Positions 17,031-25,024 of a stretch of 64,000 bases of DNA are shown here, piece by piece. The translations under genes were made by a program, and so were the position numbers. The stretch lies in the NCBI GenBank assembly GCA_017999365.1, contig JAGNLW010000006.1, positions 62,001-126,000 of the forward strand, in the 5' to 3' direction. The notes under the pieces are model-generated. The model saw only the letters and a program-made list of their open reading frames with translations, was not told the origin of the DNA and did not search any database. This DNA comes from Candidatus Aminicenantota bacterium (GTDB lineage Bacteria > Acidobacteriota > Aminicenantia > Aminicenantales > Saccharicenantaceae). Numbering within the stretch: the stretch's first letter is position 1; every line of letters starts with the position of its first letter.

Positions 17031-18026
17031 ATGAGCACGGAGCGGACCCTCGATGGCAAGACGGTCCTGGTCACGGGCGGGGCCGGCTTCATCGGCAGCC
17101 ACTTCGTCCGCTGGCTCCTGCGGCGCCATGCCCGGACGCGCGTCGTCGACCTGGACAAGCTGACCTACGCCGGCGACCTTGCCAACCTCGGCGAGGCCCG
17201 GGAGGACCCCCGCCACGAGTTCGTGGCCGGCGACATCCGGGACAAGGCCCTGGTCCGGTCCCTGGCCGCCCGGGTCCAGGGCATCGTCCACTTCGCCGCC
17301 GAAACCCACGTCGACCGCTCCATCTACGACGCCGGCGAGTTCGTCCTGACCAACGTCCACGGCACCTACACCCTGCTCGACGCCGCGCGGTCCTCGCCCC
17401 ACCTGGAGTTCTTCGTCCACATCTCGAGCGACGAGGTCTACGGCAGCCGTCCGGGCCGGGCCGCCCGGGAGAGCGACCCGCTGGCCCCGTCGTCGCCCTA
17501 CGCGGCCAGCAAGGCGGCCGGCGACCACCTGGCCAGGGCCTACCACGTGACCTACGGCTTGCCGGTCCTCGTCCTGCGGCCGTCGAACACGTACGGCCCG
17601 AACCAGTACCCGGAGAAGCTCATCCCGCGCTTCCTGACCCACGCCCTGGAGGGCAAGCCCCTGCCGGTCTTCGGCGACGGCATGAACGTGAGGGAATGGC
17701 TCCACGTCGACGACCACTGCCTGGCCGTCGAGGCGGCCGTCCTGAGGGGCCGGGCCGGGGCCGTCTACAACGTCGGCGGCGGGGTCGAGCGGACCAACCT
17801 CGACGTCGCCCGACTCCTCCTGGACGCCGTTGGGGCGTCCCGCGACCTCGTCCAATTCGAGCCCGACCGCCCCGGGCACGACCGCCGCTACGCCATGGAA
17901 TCGGGGCTCATCCGGGCCCTCGGCTGGGAGCCCAAGGTGCCGTTCGCCGAGGGGATCGAGCGTACGGCGCGTTGGTACGCGGCCAATCGCAGCTGGTGGC
18001 GGCGGCTCAAGACCCGTCCGCTCTGA
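17031..18026 (+). CDS. rfbB: dTDP-glucose 4,6-dehydratase
   Basis: Extended short-chain dehydrogenase, 331 residues. The NAD loop is TGGAGFIGSH, the substrate motif HISSDEVYGS has the catalytic Asp-Glu pair, and YAASKAAGD contains the YxxxK pair. AAETHVDRSI and the LRPSNTYGPNQYPEKLIP segment are specific for RmlB-type enzymes. It converts dTDP-glucose to dTDP-4-keto-6-deoxyglucose, a precursor of rhamnose and other deoxysugars of LPS, which fits the lptD neighbour 17 bases upstream. No other rml gene is in the window. Also known as rmlB. Confidence 0.9.
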   Translation: MSTERTLDGKTVLVTGGAGFIGSHFVRWLLRRHARTRVVDLDKLTYAGDLANLGEAREDPRHEFVAGDIRDKALVRSLAARVQGIVHFAAETHVDRSIYDAGEFVLTNVHGTYTLLDAARSSPHLEFFVHISSDEVYGSRPGRAARESDPLAPSSPYAASKAAGDHLARAYHVTYGLPVLVLRPSNTYGPNQYPEKLIPRFLTHALEGKPLPVFGDGMNVREWLHVDDHCLAVEAAVLRGRAGAVYNVGGGVERTNLDVARLLLDAVGASRDLVQFEPDRPGHDRRYAMESGLIRALGWEPKVPFAEGIERTARWYAANRSWWRRLKTRPL

Positions 18027-18035
18027 GCTTCCGGC

Positions 18036-19514
18036 CTATTCCCCGTCGAGGCGGGGGGCCTTGATGCGGTTGTCGATGAGCAGGTGGGTGGGGCGGCCGT
18101 CGGGGCCCTTGAAGAAGACGACGGTCGTCTCCTCGACGAGCTCGAAGAAGCGCGTCTCGGACTCCGGATAGAGCTCGATGCGCTGGTCGCCGTCGCGGGC
18201 GACGAGGGCCCGGCCCTCGAGGGCCACGGTGATGACGTGCCCGGGCGACATCTCGTAGCGGCCCTCGAGAGCGGCCAGGGCGGCCGCCGGGACCTCGACC
18301 GTGGTCTTCACCTGGGGCTTCTGCGTCGGCCAGCCGTACTCCTGGGCGACCGACCGCAGGACCTCGTTGGCCAGCCGCAAGCCCCCGTCGGCGTTGGTCA
18401 TGACCACGGCGCCACGGCCGTTGGCGATATAGGCCGTCATGAGGCACTTGAAGCCCTCGTTCGAGCCGCCGTGGCCGAAGCTCGCGGCCGGGCCGAGGCG
18501 CTGGAGCTGCAAGCCCAATCCGTAGCCTTCCTTGACCACGGTGGTCATGAGCTTGGCCGTCGCGGCCGAAAGGACAGACGACCGCCCGGCGACGGCCTTT
18601 TGGATCTCGATGAGGAAGCGGGCCAGGTCCGACGGCGTCGTCCATAGCCCGGCCGCGGCCATCTCGGGATAGGTGTGATACCGGCCGGTGATGGGCTTGC
18701 CGTCGGGACCGTGGGCGGTCGCCGCCGCGGCCAGCCGGGCCGCCGGCAGGGGCTGCTCGTACGTGCTGGCCGTCATCCCGAGCGGCTTCAGGACAAGCTC
18801 GGCCATGAGCTCGGGGAAGGGCCTCCCCGTCGCTTCCGTCATCAGGAGTTGCATGACCGTGAAACCGCCGCCCGAATAGCTCCACCGGCTGCCCGGGACG
18901 GCCTCGACCCGGACGGCGGCGCTGTTGGCCGGCTTGACGCCGTCGAGGACCTGGACGACCGTGGGCACGGCCACGCCCGCGGCGTAGCCGCCGAAGCCGG
19001 ACACCGTCAGGCCGGCCGTGTGGCTGAGGAGGCGGCGCAGGGTGACCTTCTCCGTCTTGGTGAGCTCGTTCTCCGGGACTTTCCAGGACACGAGCCGGGC
19101 GTTGACGTCCTCGTCGAGCGACAGGACGCCCCGTTCGACGAGCCGCAGGGCGGCCAGGGTGGCCACGGACTTGCTGATAGAAGCGGCCTGGAATAGGGTC
19201 TCGGGCGTGACCGGCGCCGCCGAGCCGGCCTCGAGCGCGCCGTAGGCCTTGGCCCAGGCGACCTCTCCGCCGTCGATGACGGCGACCGAGACGCCGGGGA
19301 CGCGGAACGAGGCCATGCGGGCGGCGATCGGGGCCGCGGGGAACGGGCGGCCGGAGATGACGATGCCGGGCAGAAGGCCGTTCTCGACGCGGGCGATCCG
19401 CGTTCCCGCGGGATCGCTTTGGGCCGGAGCCGGGACCTGGGTCCGGGCGGGGGCGGCGACGCTCGCGGCGGTCGCGAGGGCCAGGAGGGCGAGGACGGAA
19501 GCGGGCTTTTTCAT
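18036..19514 (-). CDS. Beta-lactamase-fold serine hydrolase, exported
   Basis: A 492-residue protein with a signal peptide (about 1-25) and a class C beta-lactamase/esterase-type domain. The nucleophile motif is SISK (SxxK), the second motif YSGGG replaces YxN, and the third is GHGGS (HxG). A C-terminal beta-rich domain (about 400-490) resembles the DUF3471-type extension common in this family. Relatives include D-aminopeptidases, esterases and penicillin-binding proteins, so the substrate cannot be named and a resistance role should not be assumed. It follows purF on the same strand after 87 bases that include a TATAAA box (19565-19570). Confidence 0.8.
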   Translation of the reverse strand: MKKPASVLALLALATAASVAAPARTQVPAPAQSDPAGTRIARVENGLLPGIVISGRPFPAAPIAARMASFRVPGVSVAVIDGGEVAWAKAYGALEAGSAAPVTPETLFQAASISKSVATLAALRLVERGVLSLDEDVNARLVSWKVPENELTKTEKVTLRRLLSHTAGLTVSGFGGYAAGVAVPTVVQVLDGVKPANSAAVRVEAVPGSRWSYSGGGFTVMQLLMTEATGRPFPELMAELVLKPLGMTASTYEQPLPAARLAAAATAHGPDGKPITGRYHTYPEMAAAGLWTTPSDLARFLIEIQKAVAGRSSVLSAATAKLMTTVVKEGYGLGLQLQRLGPAASFGHGGSNEGFKCLMTAYIANGRGAVVMTNADGGLRLANEVLRSVAQEYGWPTQKPQVKTTVEVPAAALAALEGRYEMSPGHVITVALEGRALVARDGDQRIELYPESETRFFELVEETTVVFFKGPDGRPTHLLIDNRIKAPRLDGE

Positions 19515-19601
19515 GGCGCTCCTCGGAGAACGGAAAATGGGGAGAGGCGACGGCCTCCCACTGGTTTATACTCGATGTGACCGGGAAAGGTTCCGACGGC
19601 G

Positions 19602-21071
19602 TCAGACATTGAGCTCGAGCTGGCCGTCCTGGGTCCGCTTGCGGTCGGACTCGATGTCCTCGAGCAGGTCCGTGGTGATGTCGCCGGTCGGGTAGATGCC
19701 GTCGAAGCAGGCGGCGCAGAAGTTCTTGATCCTGGGGTTCTCCTGCTGGACCGCTTTCTTGAGCGCCGCCAAGGATTGATAGATGACCTTGTCGGCGCCG
19801 ATCTTCTTGGCCACGGCGGCCTCGTCGGCGTCCTGGGCGACGAACTCGGTCTTGGTCTGCATGTCGATGCCGTAGACGCAGGGGTGGCGCAGCGGCGGCG
19901 AGTAGGAGGCGAAATAGACCTTTTTGGCCCCGGCCTCGCGGAGCATCTCGACGATGGCCCGGGAGGTGTTGCCGCGGACGATGCTGTCGTCGACGAGAAG
20001 GACCTTCTTGCCCTTGATCTCCGAGGCGATGGGGTTGAGCTTCTGGCGGACCGAGGTCTTGCGCTGGCCGTCTGCGGGCATGATGAAGGTCCGGCCGATG
20101 TAGCGGTTCTTGACCAGGGCTTCGCTGTACTTGAGGCCGAGCTTGCGGGCGATCTCGATGGCCGCGTCGCGGGCCGAGTCGGGCACGGGCACGACGACGT
20201 CGATGTCCAGCTTGCGGCGGCGGATGTCTGCGGCCAGGGACCGGCCCAGGTTGACCCGGCACTTGTAGACGTTGGCCTTGTCGATGAAGGTGTCGGGCCG
20301 GGCGAAGTAGACCCATTCGAACAGGCACGGCGAGGGGCAGCCCTTGCGGACCTTCTTGCGGTGCAGGGTCCGGGACCGGTCGATGAAGACGACCTCGCCG
20401 GCCTCGACGTCCCGGATCTCGCCGAAGTTCATGATGTTCAGGCTGACCGTCTCCGAGGCGAAGGCGTGGGAGGGCAGCAGCCCGTCGCGCCGGACGCCGT
20501 GGACGAGGGGCTTGATGCCGAAGGGGTCGCGGAAGGCGACCATGCCCTGGCCGGCGATGTAGGCGACGACGGAATAGGCGCCGCGGACCTTCTTGTAGAC
20601 GGCCTCGACGGCCCGGAAGATGTGCTCGGGGGCCAGGTCCTTGGTCCTTTCCCGGGCCAGGGACTCGGCGAACAGGTTGAGGATGATCTCGACGTCGCAG
20701 TCGGAGTTGAGGAGGCGGTGGCTCGTCCCGTAGAGCTCGTCGCGGAGCTCCCGGTAGTTGGCCACGTTGCCGTTGTGGGCCATGATGATGCCGAAGGGCG
20801 AGTTGAGCTGGAAGGGCTGGGCGTCCTCGTCGCCGCCGCCGCCGATCGTCGGGTAGCGGGTGTGGCCGATGCCGACCGGGCCGCGCAGACCCTCGACGGC
20901 CTCGGGGGTGAAGATGTCGTGGACGAGGCCGTTGCCCTTCTTGGTGTGGAAGCGGCCGTCGAAGGTGATGACCCCGGCCGAGTCCTGGCCGCGGTGCTGG
21001 ATGGCCAAGAGGCCCTGGTAGAGGTCGCGGATGACGGGGCCGTTGCCCCAGAGGCCGATGACGCCGCACAT
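19602..21071 (-). CDS. purF: Amidophosphoribosyltransferase
   Basis: First committed enzyme of purine synthesis (PRPP plus glutamine to phosphoribosylamine). 489 residues. The mature Ntn glutaminase nucleophile C2 follows directly after Met (MCGVIG), so no propeptide is removed. HRGQDSAG, GHTRYPT and AHNGNVAN mark the glutaminase domain. The phosphoribosyltransferase motif VLLVDDSIVRGNTS is in the C-terminal half, and late cysteines (FCAACFDG) could bind the Fe-S cluster found in many PurF proteins. The start lies two bases after the Trm112-like gene. Confidence 0.95.
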   Translation of the reverse strand: MCGVIGLWGNGPVIRDLYQGLLAIQHRGQDSAGVITFDGRFHTKKGNGLVHDIFTPEAVEGLRGPVGIGHTRYPTIGGGGDEDAQPFQLNSPFGIIMAHNGNVANYRELRDELYGTSHRLLNSDCDVEIILNLFAESLARERTKDLAPEHIFRAVEAVYKKVRGAYSVVAYIAGQGMVAFRDPFGIKPLVHGVRRDGLLPSHAFASETVSLNIMNFGEIRDVEAGEVVFIDRSRTLHRKKVRKGCPSPCLFEWVYFARPDTFIDKANVYKCRVNLGRSLAADIRRRKLDIDVVVPVPDSARDAAIEIARKLGLKYSEALVKNRYIGRTFIMPADGQRKTSVRQKLNPIASEIKGKKVLLVDDSIVRGNTSRAIVEMLREAGAKKVYFASYSPPLRHPCVYGIDMQTKTEFVAQDADEAAVAKKIGADKVIYQSLAALKKAVQQENPRIKNFCAACFDGIYPTGDITTDLLEDIESDRKRTQDGQLELNV

Positions 21072-21073
21072 GG

Positions 21074-21262
21074 TCAGGTTTTGACGGCCCGGCCGGGCTC
21101 GACGACGGCTTCGTCGACGATCATGACCGGGATGTCGTCCTTGACGGGGTAGACGCGGTGGCAGGCGACGCACTTCAGGCCCTTCTCGTCGGCCGTGAGC
21201 TTGACGTCGCCCTTGCACCGCGGGCAGGCCAGAATGGCCAGCAGGGACGGGCTGATCGGCAT
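21074..21262 (-). CDS. Trm112-like zinc-binding protein
   Basis: A 62-residue protein with the CPRC and CVAC cysteine pairs of a zinc ribbon and the family pattern LLAILACPRCKGDV ... YPVKDDIPVMIVDEA. This is the Trm112p/YcaR (UPF0434) family. In eukaryotes and archaea Trm112 activates methyltransferases; the bacterial role is poorly known. It is the first gene of a small operon with purF and has its own promoter at 21279-21307. Confidence 0.85.
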   Translation of the reverse strand: MPISPSLLAILACPRCKGDVKLTADEKGLKCVACHRVYPVKDDIPVMIVDEAVVEPGRAVKT

Positions 21263-21278
21263 GGGCTACTCCGCCACC

Positions 21279-21307
21279 AGGATAGCCGCCCGAGGCCCCC
21301 CCGTCAA
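21279..21307 (-). promoter_or_regulatory. Promoter of the Trm112-like/purF unit
   Basis: On the minus strand TTGACG (21307-21302), a 17-base spacer and TATCCT (21284-21279). Transcription should begin near 21272, leaving a leader of about ten bases that overlaps the GGCGGAG ribosome site before the ATG at 21262. Confidence 0.6.
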
Positions 21308-21338
21308 GCCGGAGGCCGGCGGGGTCCCGCGGCCTCCG

Positions 21339-22517
21339 TCAGAAGCGGAAACGGACGCCCGCGCGCGCGGCCGTCCCCGACAGGTTGACCACGGCGGGGC
21401 GGGCGTCGACGACGTCGTCCGGCGCGCCGGAGGAGACGTAGAGCAGGGGGTAGTCCTGGCCGTCGGTCGCCGTCCGGTGGATATAGTACAGCGTGCCGGC
21501 CTCCGAGGAGGAGGCGCCCGTCAGGTCCGTGGAGGTGTTCGTCCCGGTCAGGCCGTCGAAACGGGCCAGGCGGAAGCCGGCTTCGGCGAAGAAGACCGTC
21601 CGGGGGCCGATCTCCCACTCGCCGCCGAGCGCGGCCTCGCCCCCGAAACCGCTCCCCGTCGCCGCGCCCTTCATCTGGACCGTCCCGGCGGCGCCCGGGC
21701 GCTCGTTCCGGTACAGGTAGGAGGCCTTGACGGCGTAGACGTCCAGGGCGCCCCGGACGTAGAAGCCGGCCCCGGGGTAGTAGCGCACCAGGGCCTTGAA
21801 GGGCACGGCCCGGGCGGCCGGCTGCGTGACGAGCGTCGCCGTCAAAGCCGGGTCCTCGAACGCGATCCGGTCCCGGTTGACGGCCCTCAGATAATCGGCG
21901 CCGAGTCCGAAAGCCAGCCGGGGCGAGAGCCGGTAGCAGAGCTCGAAGCCGGCCAGGTAGCCCAGGCGCAGGACCCCGGGCCTTTCAGGCGCGGCGACCC
22001 CGCTCTGGGCGGCGGTCCAGGCGACGAAGCCCCGGGCGGCGTCGTTGAGGTGACCCGGACCGACCGAGGCCAGGCCGGCGGAGACCGAGAATTCCAAGGG
22101 GAAGTCGCCCGTGCGCAGCTCGGGCATGCGGATCCGGCCGATGCGGATCGGCCGGGCCTTCCGCTCGGCCGGGGCCTTCGCCGTCGCCCGCTCCGGGGCT
22201 CCGGCCCGCTCGCCGGCCTCGGCCCCGACTTCCACGACCAGGCTCTCGTGGATCCAACCGCCGAGGACGCCGCCGTCCTCGAGGACGTAGCGGACGAAGT
22301 ACCACTCGCCCTCCTTGCGGTCGGCTTCGAGGACGGTCCCTTCCGGGACCTGCTGGACGATGGAGCTGCCGATGTCCGGTTTCTCGCGCAGATTGGCCTG
22401 TTCGGCCGTGATCCTGACCTTGACCGGCCGGACCGGGCCGGCGGCCGCCGCGGCCAGGAGCCCGGCGCCGAGAGCCATCAGGGCCAGGACGGAGAGGACG
22501 GTTCGGATCATGCGCAT
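21339..22517 (-). CDS. SH3-domain outer-membrane beta-barrel-like protein
   Basis: A 392-residue exported protein. After a signal peptide (about 1-26) comes a bacterial SH3 domain (about 33-95; ITAEQANLREKPDIGSSIV and GWIHESLV are typical). A Glu/Ala/Arg-rich linker follows (about 97-120), then a region of alternating hydrophobic and aromatic strands that ends in RFRF, as outer-membrane barrels do. The SH3 part may bind peptidoglycan, tethering the barrel. The start could be 22517 or the second ATG at 22511. The promoter is TTGTCC-17-TATAAT. Substrate and role are unknown. Confidence 0.7.
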   Translation of the reverse strand: MRMIRTVLSVLALMALGAGLLAAAAAGPVRPVKVRITAEQANLREKPDIGSSIVQQVPEGTVLEADRKEGEWYFVRYVLEDGGVLGGWIHESLVVEVGAEAGERAGAPERATAKAPAERKARPIRIGRIRMPELRTGDFPLEFSVSAGLASVGPGHLNDAARGFVAWTAAQSGVAAPERPGVLRLGYLAGFELCYRLSPRLAFGLGADYLRAVNRDRIAFEDPALTATLVTQPAARAVPFKALVRYYPGAGFYVRGALDVYAVKASYLYRNERPGAAGTVQMKGAATGSGFGGEAALGGEWEIGPRTVFFAEAGFRLARFDGLTGTNTSTDLTGASSSEAGTLYYIHRTATDGQDYPLLYVSSGAPDDVVDARPAVVNLSGTAARAGVRFRF

Positions 22518-22527
22518 GGCGGGTTCA

Positions 22528-22566
22528 CCCTGTCAGGATTATAGACGACAGGGCCGGGCCGGACAA
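22528..22566 (-). promoter_or_regulatory. Promoter with an inverted repeat over the -10 box
   Basis: Minus-strand promoter: TTGTCC at 22566-22561, a 17-base spacer and perfect -10 TATAAT at 22543-22538. A perfect seven-base inverted repeat, CCCTGTC at 22528-22534 and GACAGGG at 22547-22553 separated by 12 bases, brackets the -10 box. This position is typical of a repressor operator. No obvious cognate regulator is adjacent. Confidence 0.65.
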
Positions 22567-22633
22567 GGGCCGCCCCGCGGGGGGACGCCGGGCGTCCGGC
22601 GTCCCCTCGCCGCCGTCCGTCTCGCCGCGGCCG

Positions 22634-23125
22634 TCAGAAGCGGTAGCCGAGGGCGAGGCCGATCAGGTTGTACTGGAAGATCTCGTGGGTGTCCGTGAGG
22701 AGATAGGCCGTGACGTTGACGTGGCGTCCTCTGTAGCCGAGGTTGATCTTCGGCAGGAGGTCGCCCGAGTCCACGTGGCCGTCGCCGATGCCGACCGGCA
22801 GGACGATGCCGGCCCCGGCGAAGAAACCGCCCTTGGCCGTGTAGTTCAGGATGACGCCGGGGTAGAGCAGGACCGGATCGAAGCTGAAGTGCTTGTCCAT
22901 GATCAGCATGATCTCGGGGCTGATCATGAACCCCTTCGTGACATGGACGTCGAGCTGGGGCGCGAATGTGAACAGCACGTCGCTGAACGAGCCGCCCTCC
23001 CCGAGGTCCGTCATCGCGCCCGCGTTCAGGCTGAACTCGATCTTCTTGTCCTGGGCGAGCGCCGGCCCGGCCAGGAGCCCGGCGGCCAGCAGGACCGCCA
23101 CGACCGTCACCGTGACCCTTTTCAT
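22634..23125 (-). CDS. Small outer-membrane beta-barrel-like protein
   Basis: A 163-residue protein with a clean signal peptide (about 1-24, ending PALAQ) and a mature part made of short alternating strands (for example IEFSLNAGAMTDLG and GFFAGAGIVLPVG) that ends in LGYRF, a C-terminal aromatic signature of outer-membrane barrels. The family cannot be named. A strong AAAGGAGGG ribosome site precedes the ATG. The leader contains a perfect hairpin at 23153-23169. Confidence 0.7.
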   Translation of the reverse strand: MKRVTVTVVAVLLAAGLLAGPALAQDKKIEFSLNAGAMTDLGEGGSFSDVLFTFAPQLDVHVTKGFMISPEIMLIMDKHFSFDPVLLYPGVILNYTAKGGFFAGAGIVLPVGIGDGHVDSGDLLPKINLGYRGRHVNVTAYLLTDTHEIFQYNLIGLALGYRF

Positions 23126-23152
23126 GGTCTCCCTCCTTTGATGGGAATGTGC

Positions 23153-23169
23153 GCCCGGCTCGGCCGGGC
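23153..23169 (-). other. Perfect hairpin in the leader of the small barrel gene
   Basis: GCCCGGC and GCCGGGC (seven-base arms) enclose a three-base loop, 28 bases before the ATG at 23125 on the minus strand. No T-tract follows, so it is more likely a leader structure or mRNA-stabilising stem than a terminator. Confidence 0.45.
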
Positions 23170-23286
23170 AGTGTCATGATGGGGCGGCGGGGCGGCCGGT
23201 TTGTCAGGGAAATGTCAAAAAGCGGTCAAGGACCTGTCCGGTCTCGCCTCCGTGCCCGACCTCGAGGCCGGCCGGATCGCGCGTTC

Positions 23287-23315
23287 TTGATTCTTGTCCA
23301 CGGCCGGGATATCCT
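23287..23315 (+). promoter_or_regulatory. Promoter of the TspO-like gene
   Basis: TTGATT (23287-23292), 17-base spacer, TATCCT (23310-23315). The segment from the end of the spacer through the following 25 bases closely resembles the region after the promoter at 24240-24268. The rest of the 23126-23360 spacer shows only the short hairpin noted above. Confidence 0.5.
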
Positions 23316-23360
23316 CCTTTTGCGAGGGGCCGGGTTCGAGAAGGACATCCTTATCGATCG

Positions 23361-24140
23361 ATGAAGGACAATAAGAAACCCATGAACACGATGATCTTGA
23401 GGATCTCGACGCTGGGAGCCTATATCGTCATGGTGGGGGTCAACGCCCTGGCCGTAGGACTTCCGATCGCCGGGAGGCGGACCGGGGACATATCGGACAG
23501 TTACCCGAATCTCTTCGCGCCGGCCGGATACGCCTTTTCCATCTGGGGTGTGATCTACATCCTTTTGGGGATCTATGCCGTCTATCAACTGGGACAGGGC
23601 AGGAACGAGATCGCGGCCCGGGTCAACCGCCTGTTCATCGTCAACGCCCTGCTCAACGCCGCTTGGATATTCGCCTGGCACTACGATGTCATCTGGCTCT
23701 CGGTCGTCATCATGGCCGGACTGATCATCACCCTGATCAAGATCGCCGATATCTTCCGCGATCGCCCGATAGCTCCGAGAGAGACCTGGCTCGTGCGCTG
23801 GCCTTTCAGCGTCTATTTCGGCTGGATCACGGTGGCGACCATCGCCAACATGACCGTTTTTCTGGTCGGCATCGGCTGGAACAGGTTCGGCCTTTCCGAG
23901 GTCTTCTGGACGATCGTCCTGCTTTTGGCCGGGGCGCTCATGGGCTCGTTGAGGTTGCTTCGCGACCGCGCCGTCCCGTATGGGCTGGTGCTCGTCTGGG
24001 CTTACGGCGCCATCCTTTCCAAGCATCTTTCCGCGGGCGGTTTCGATGGGAAATACCCGGCCGTTATCGGAACGGCGGCTTTGTGCCTCCTGGTCTTCGC
24101 GGGAACGATGGCCTTCATCGTCGTCAAGAAAAAGGGATGA
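23361..24140 (+). CDS. TspO/MBR-related tryptophan-rich membrane protein
   Basis: A 259-residue polytopic membrane protein with about seven hydrophobic segments and many Trp residues. The stretch FAPAGYAFSIWGVIYILLG and the following aromatic helices match the larger TspO/MBR-related group usually labelled tryptophan-rich sensory protein. The function is not established. Codons here are visibly less GC-biased than in neighbouring genes (frequent ATA, GAT, TTT), which hints at later acquisition. ATG 23361 is used; an in-frame ATG at 23382 is also possible. Confidence 0.6.
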   Translation: MKDNKKPMNTMILRISTLGAYIVMVGVNALAVGLPIAGRRTGDISDSYPNLFAPAGYAFSIWGVIYILLGIYAVYQLGQGRNEIAARVNRLFIVNALLNAAWIFAWHYDVIWLSVVIMAGLIITLIKIADIFRDRPIAPRETWLVRWPFSVYFGWITVATIANMTVFLVGIGWNRFGLSEVFWTIVLLLAGALMGSLRLLRDRAVPYGLVLVWAYGAILSKHLSAGGFDGKYPAVIGTAALCLLVFAGTMAFIVVKKKG

Positions 24141-24239
24141 GGGATCCATCTATAGGCTCCCTTAGCGTGAACGGGCGTTGACGGATTTCTCGTCCGGCCA
24201 TCCGCTCGCCGACAGCCTCGTCGGCGCGACCTCGGGATA

Positions 24240-24268
24240 TTGACATCCGCGCGGGGCCGGAATATCTT
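24240..24268 (+). promoter_or_regulatory. Promoter of the frameshifted RibD/DHFR-type gene
   Basis: Consensus -35 TTGACA (24240-24245), 17-base spacer and TATCTT (24263-24268), leaving a leader of about 88 bases. The -10 region and the next 25 bases resemble those of the TspO-like gene promoter. The rest of the 24141-24362 spacer holds nothing else I can support. Confidence 0.6.
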
Positions 24269-24362
24269 CATTTTTGCAGGGGGAAGGGTTGATTCTGGGT
24301 TGGCGGCCGGCGATCTGACGCCGGGCGCAAAAAGGGATCCCTATCGCGAAACGAAGAAGATC

Positions 24363-25024
24363 ATGAAGCAGGAAATGATCATCCACAACTCGATCAGTAT
24401 CGACGGCTCCCTGACCGGTTTCATGCCCGACATGGCATTGCATTATAAGATCGCCGGCGACTATCACCCCCAGGCCCACCTGATAGGAGCCGATACCGTG
24501 ATCACAGGCCAGGAGATGTTCGGCCAGGGAATACCTGAAGAAATGCCTTCCGATCTTGAACGACCCCAAAGACCTGAAAATCTGCCTACTGGATCATCGT
24601 CGATTCCCGCGGCCGGCTCGAAGGTTCCCTCCATACCTGCCGCAGATTCGAATACTGCCGGGATGTGATCATACTCATTTCGGAAAGAACATCCCCGCAA
24701 TATATCGAACATCTGAAGGAAAGGAATTACAGGTTCATCATCGCGGGTCATGATAAGGTCGATATCGTCGAAGCGTTGGCCCGGCTGAATGCGGAATCGG
24801 GTATCTCGAAGATCCTGACAGATACCGGACGGATCCTCGGCAACCATCTCATGAACCTCGGTATCGTCAGTGAGCTGAGCCTTCTTATCCACCCTCTGAT
24901 CGTCGGAGAAAAATATTACCCGATGTTCTCGGAAGTGCAAGGGGACAAAGCTTTCCGGCTGGTCAGATCGGAACAGTTCGAAAACGGTTGTCTATGGGCG
25001 GTCTATAAGAAAGGGCAGGACTAG
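24363..25024 (+). pseudogene. RibD C-terminal/DHFR-type reductase, interrupted by one frameshift
   Basis: Reading from ATG 24363 gives the family start (MIIHNSISIDGSLTGF, then AHLIGADTVITGQEMFG) and continues in frame to ERPQRPENLP near 24584. The family sequence then resumes one frame over as YWIIVDSRGRLEGSLHTC at 24587 and runs to the stop at 25024, including RFIIAGHDKVDI, SKILTDTGRILGNHLM and a proper C-terminus. Restoring one base between 24584 and 24587 gives a complete protein of about 220 residues. It is either a pseudogene or a sequencing/assembly error. Such proteins reduce pyrimidine or pterin substrates with NADPH. Base composition is lower in GC than in the flanks. Confidence 0.8.

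Noticed and set aside
18036..19514. Beta-lactam resistance gene
   Set aside because: The SISK/YSG/HGG motifs and C-terminal domain fit the broad serine-hydrolase family; nothing specific to beta-lactamases can be shown.
24141..24362. Integron attC-type recombination site between the TspO-like and RibD-like genes
   Set aside because: I looked for GTTRRRY/RYYYAAC core pairs and found no convincing inverted set; no integrase gene is nearby apart from the Xer-type enzyme at 40685.
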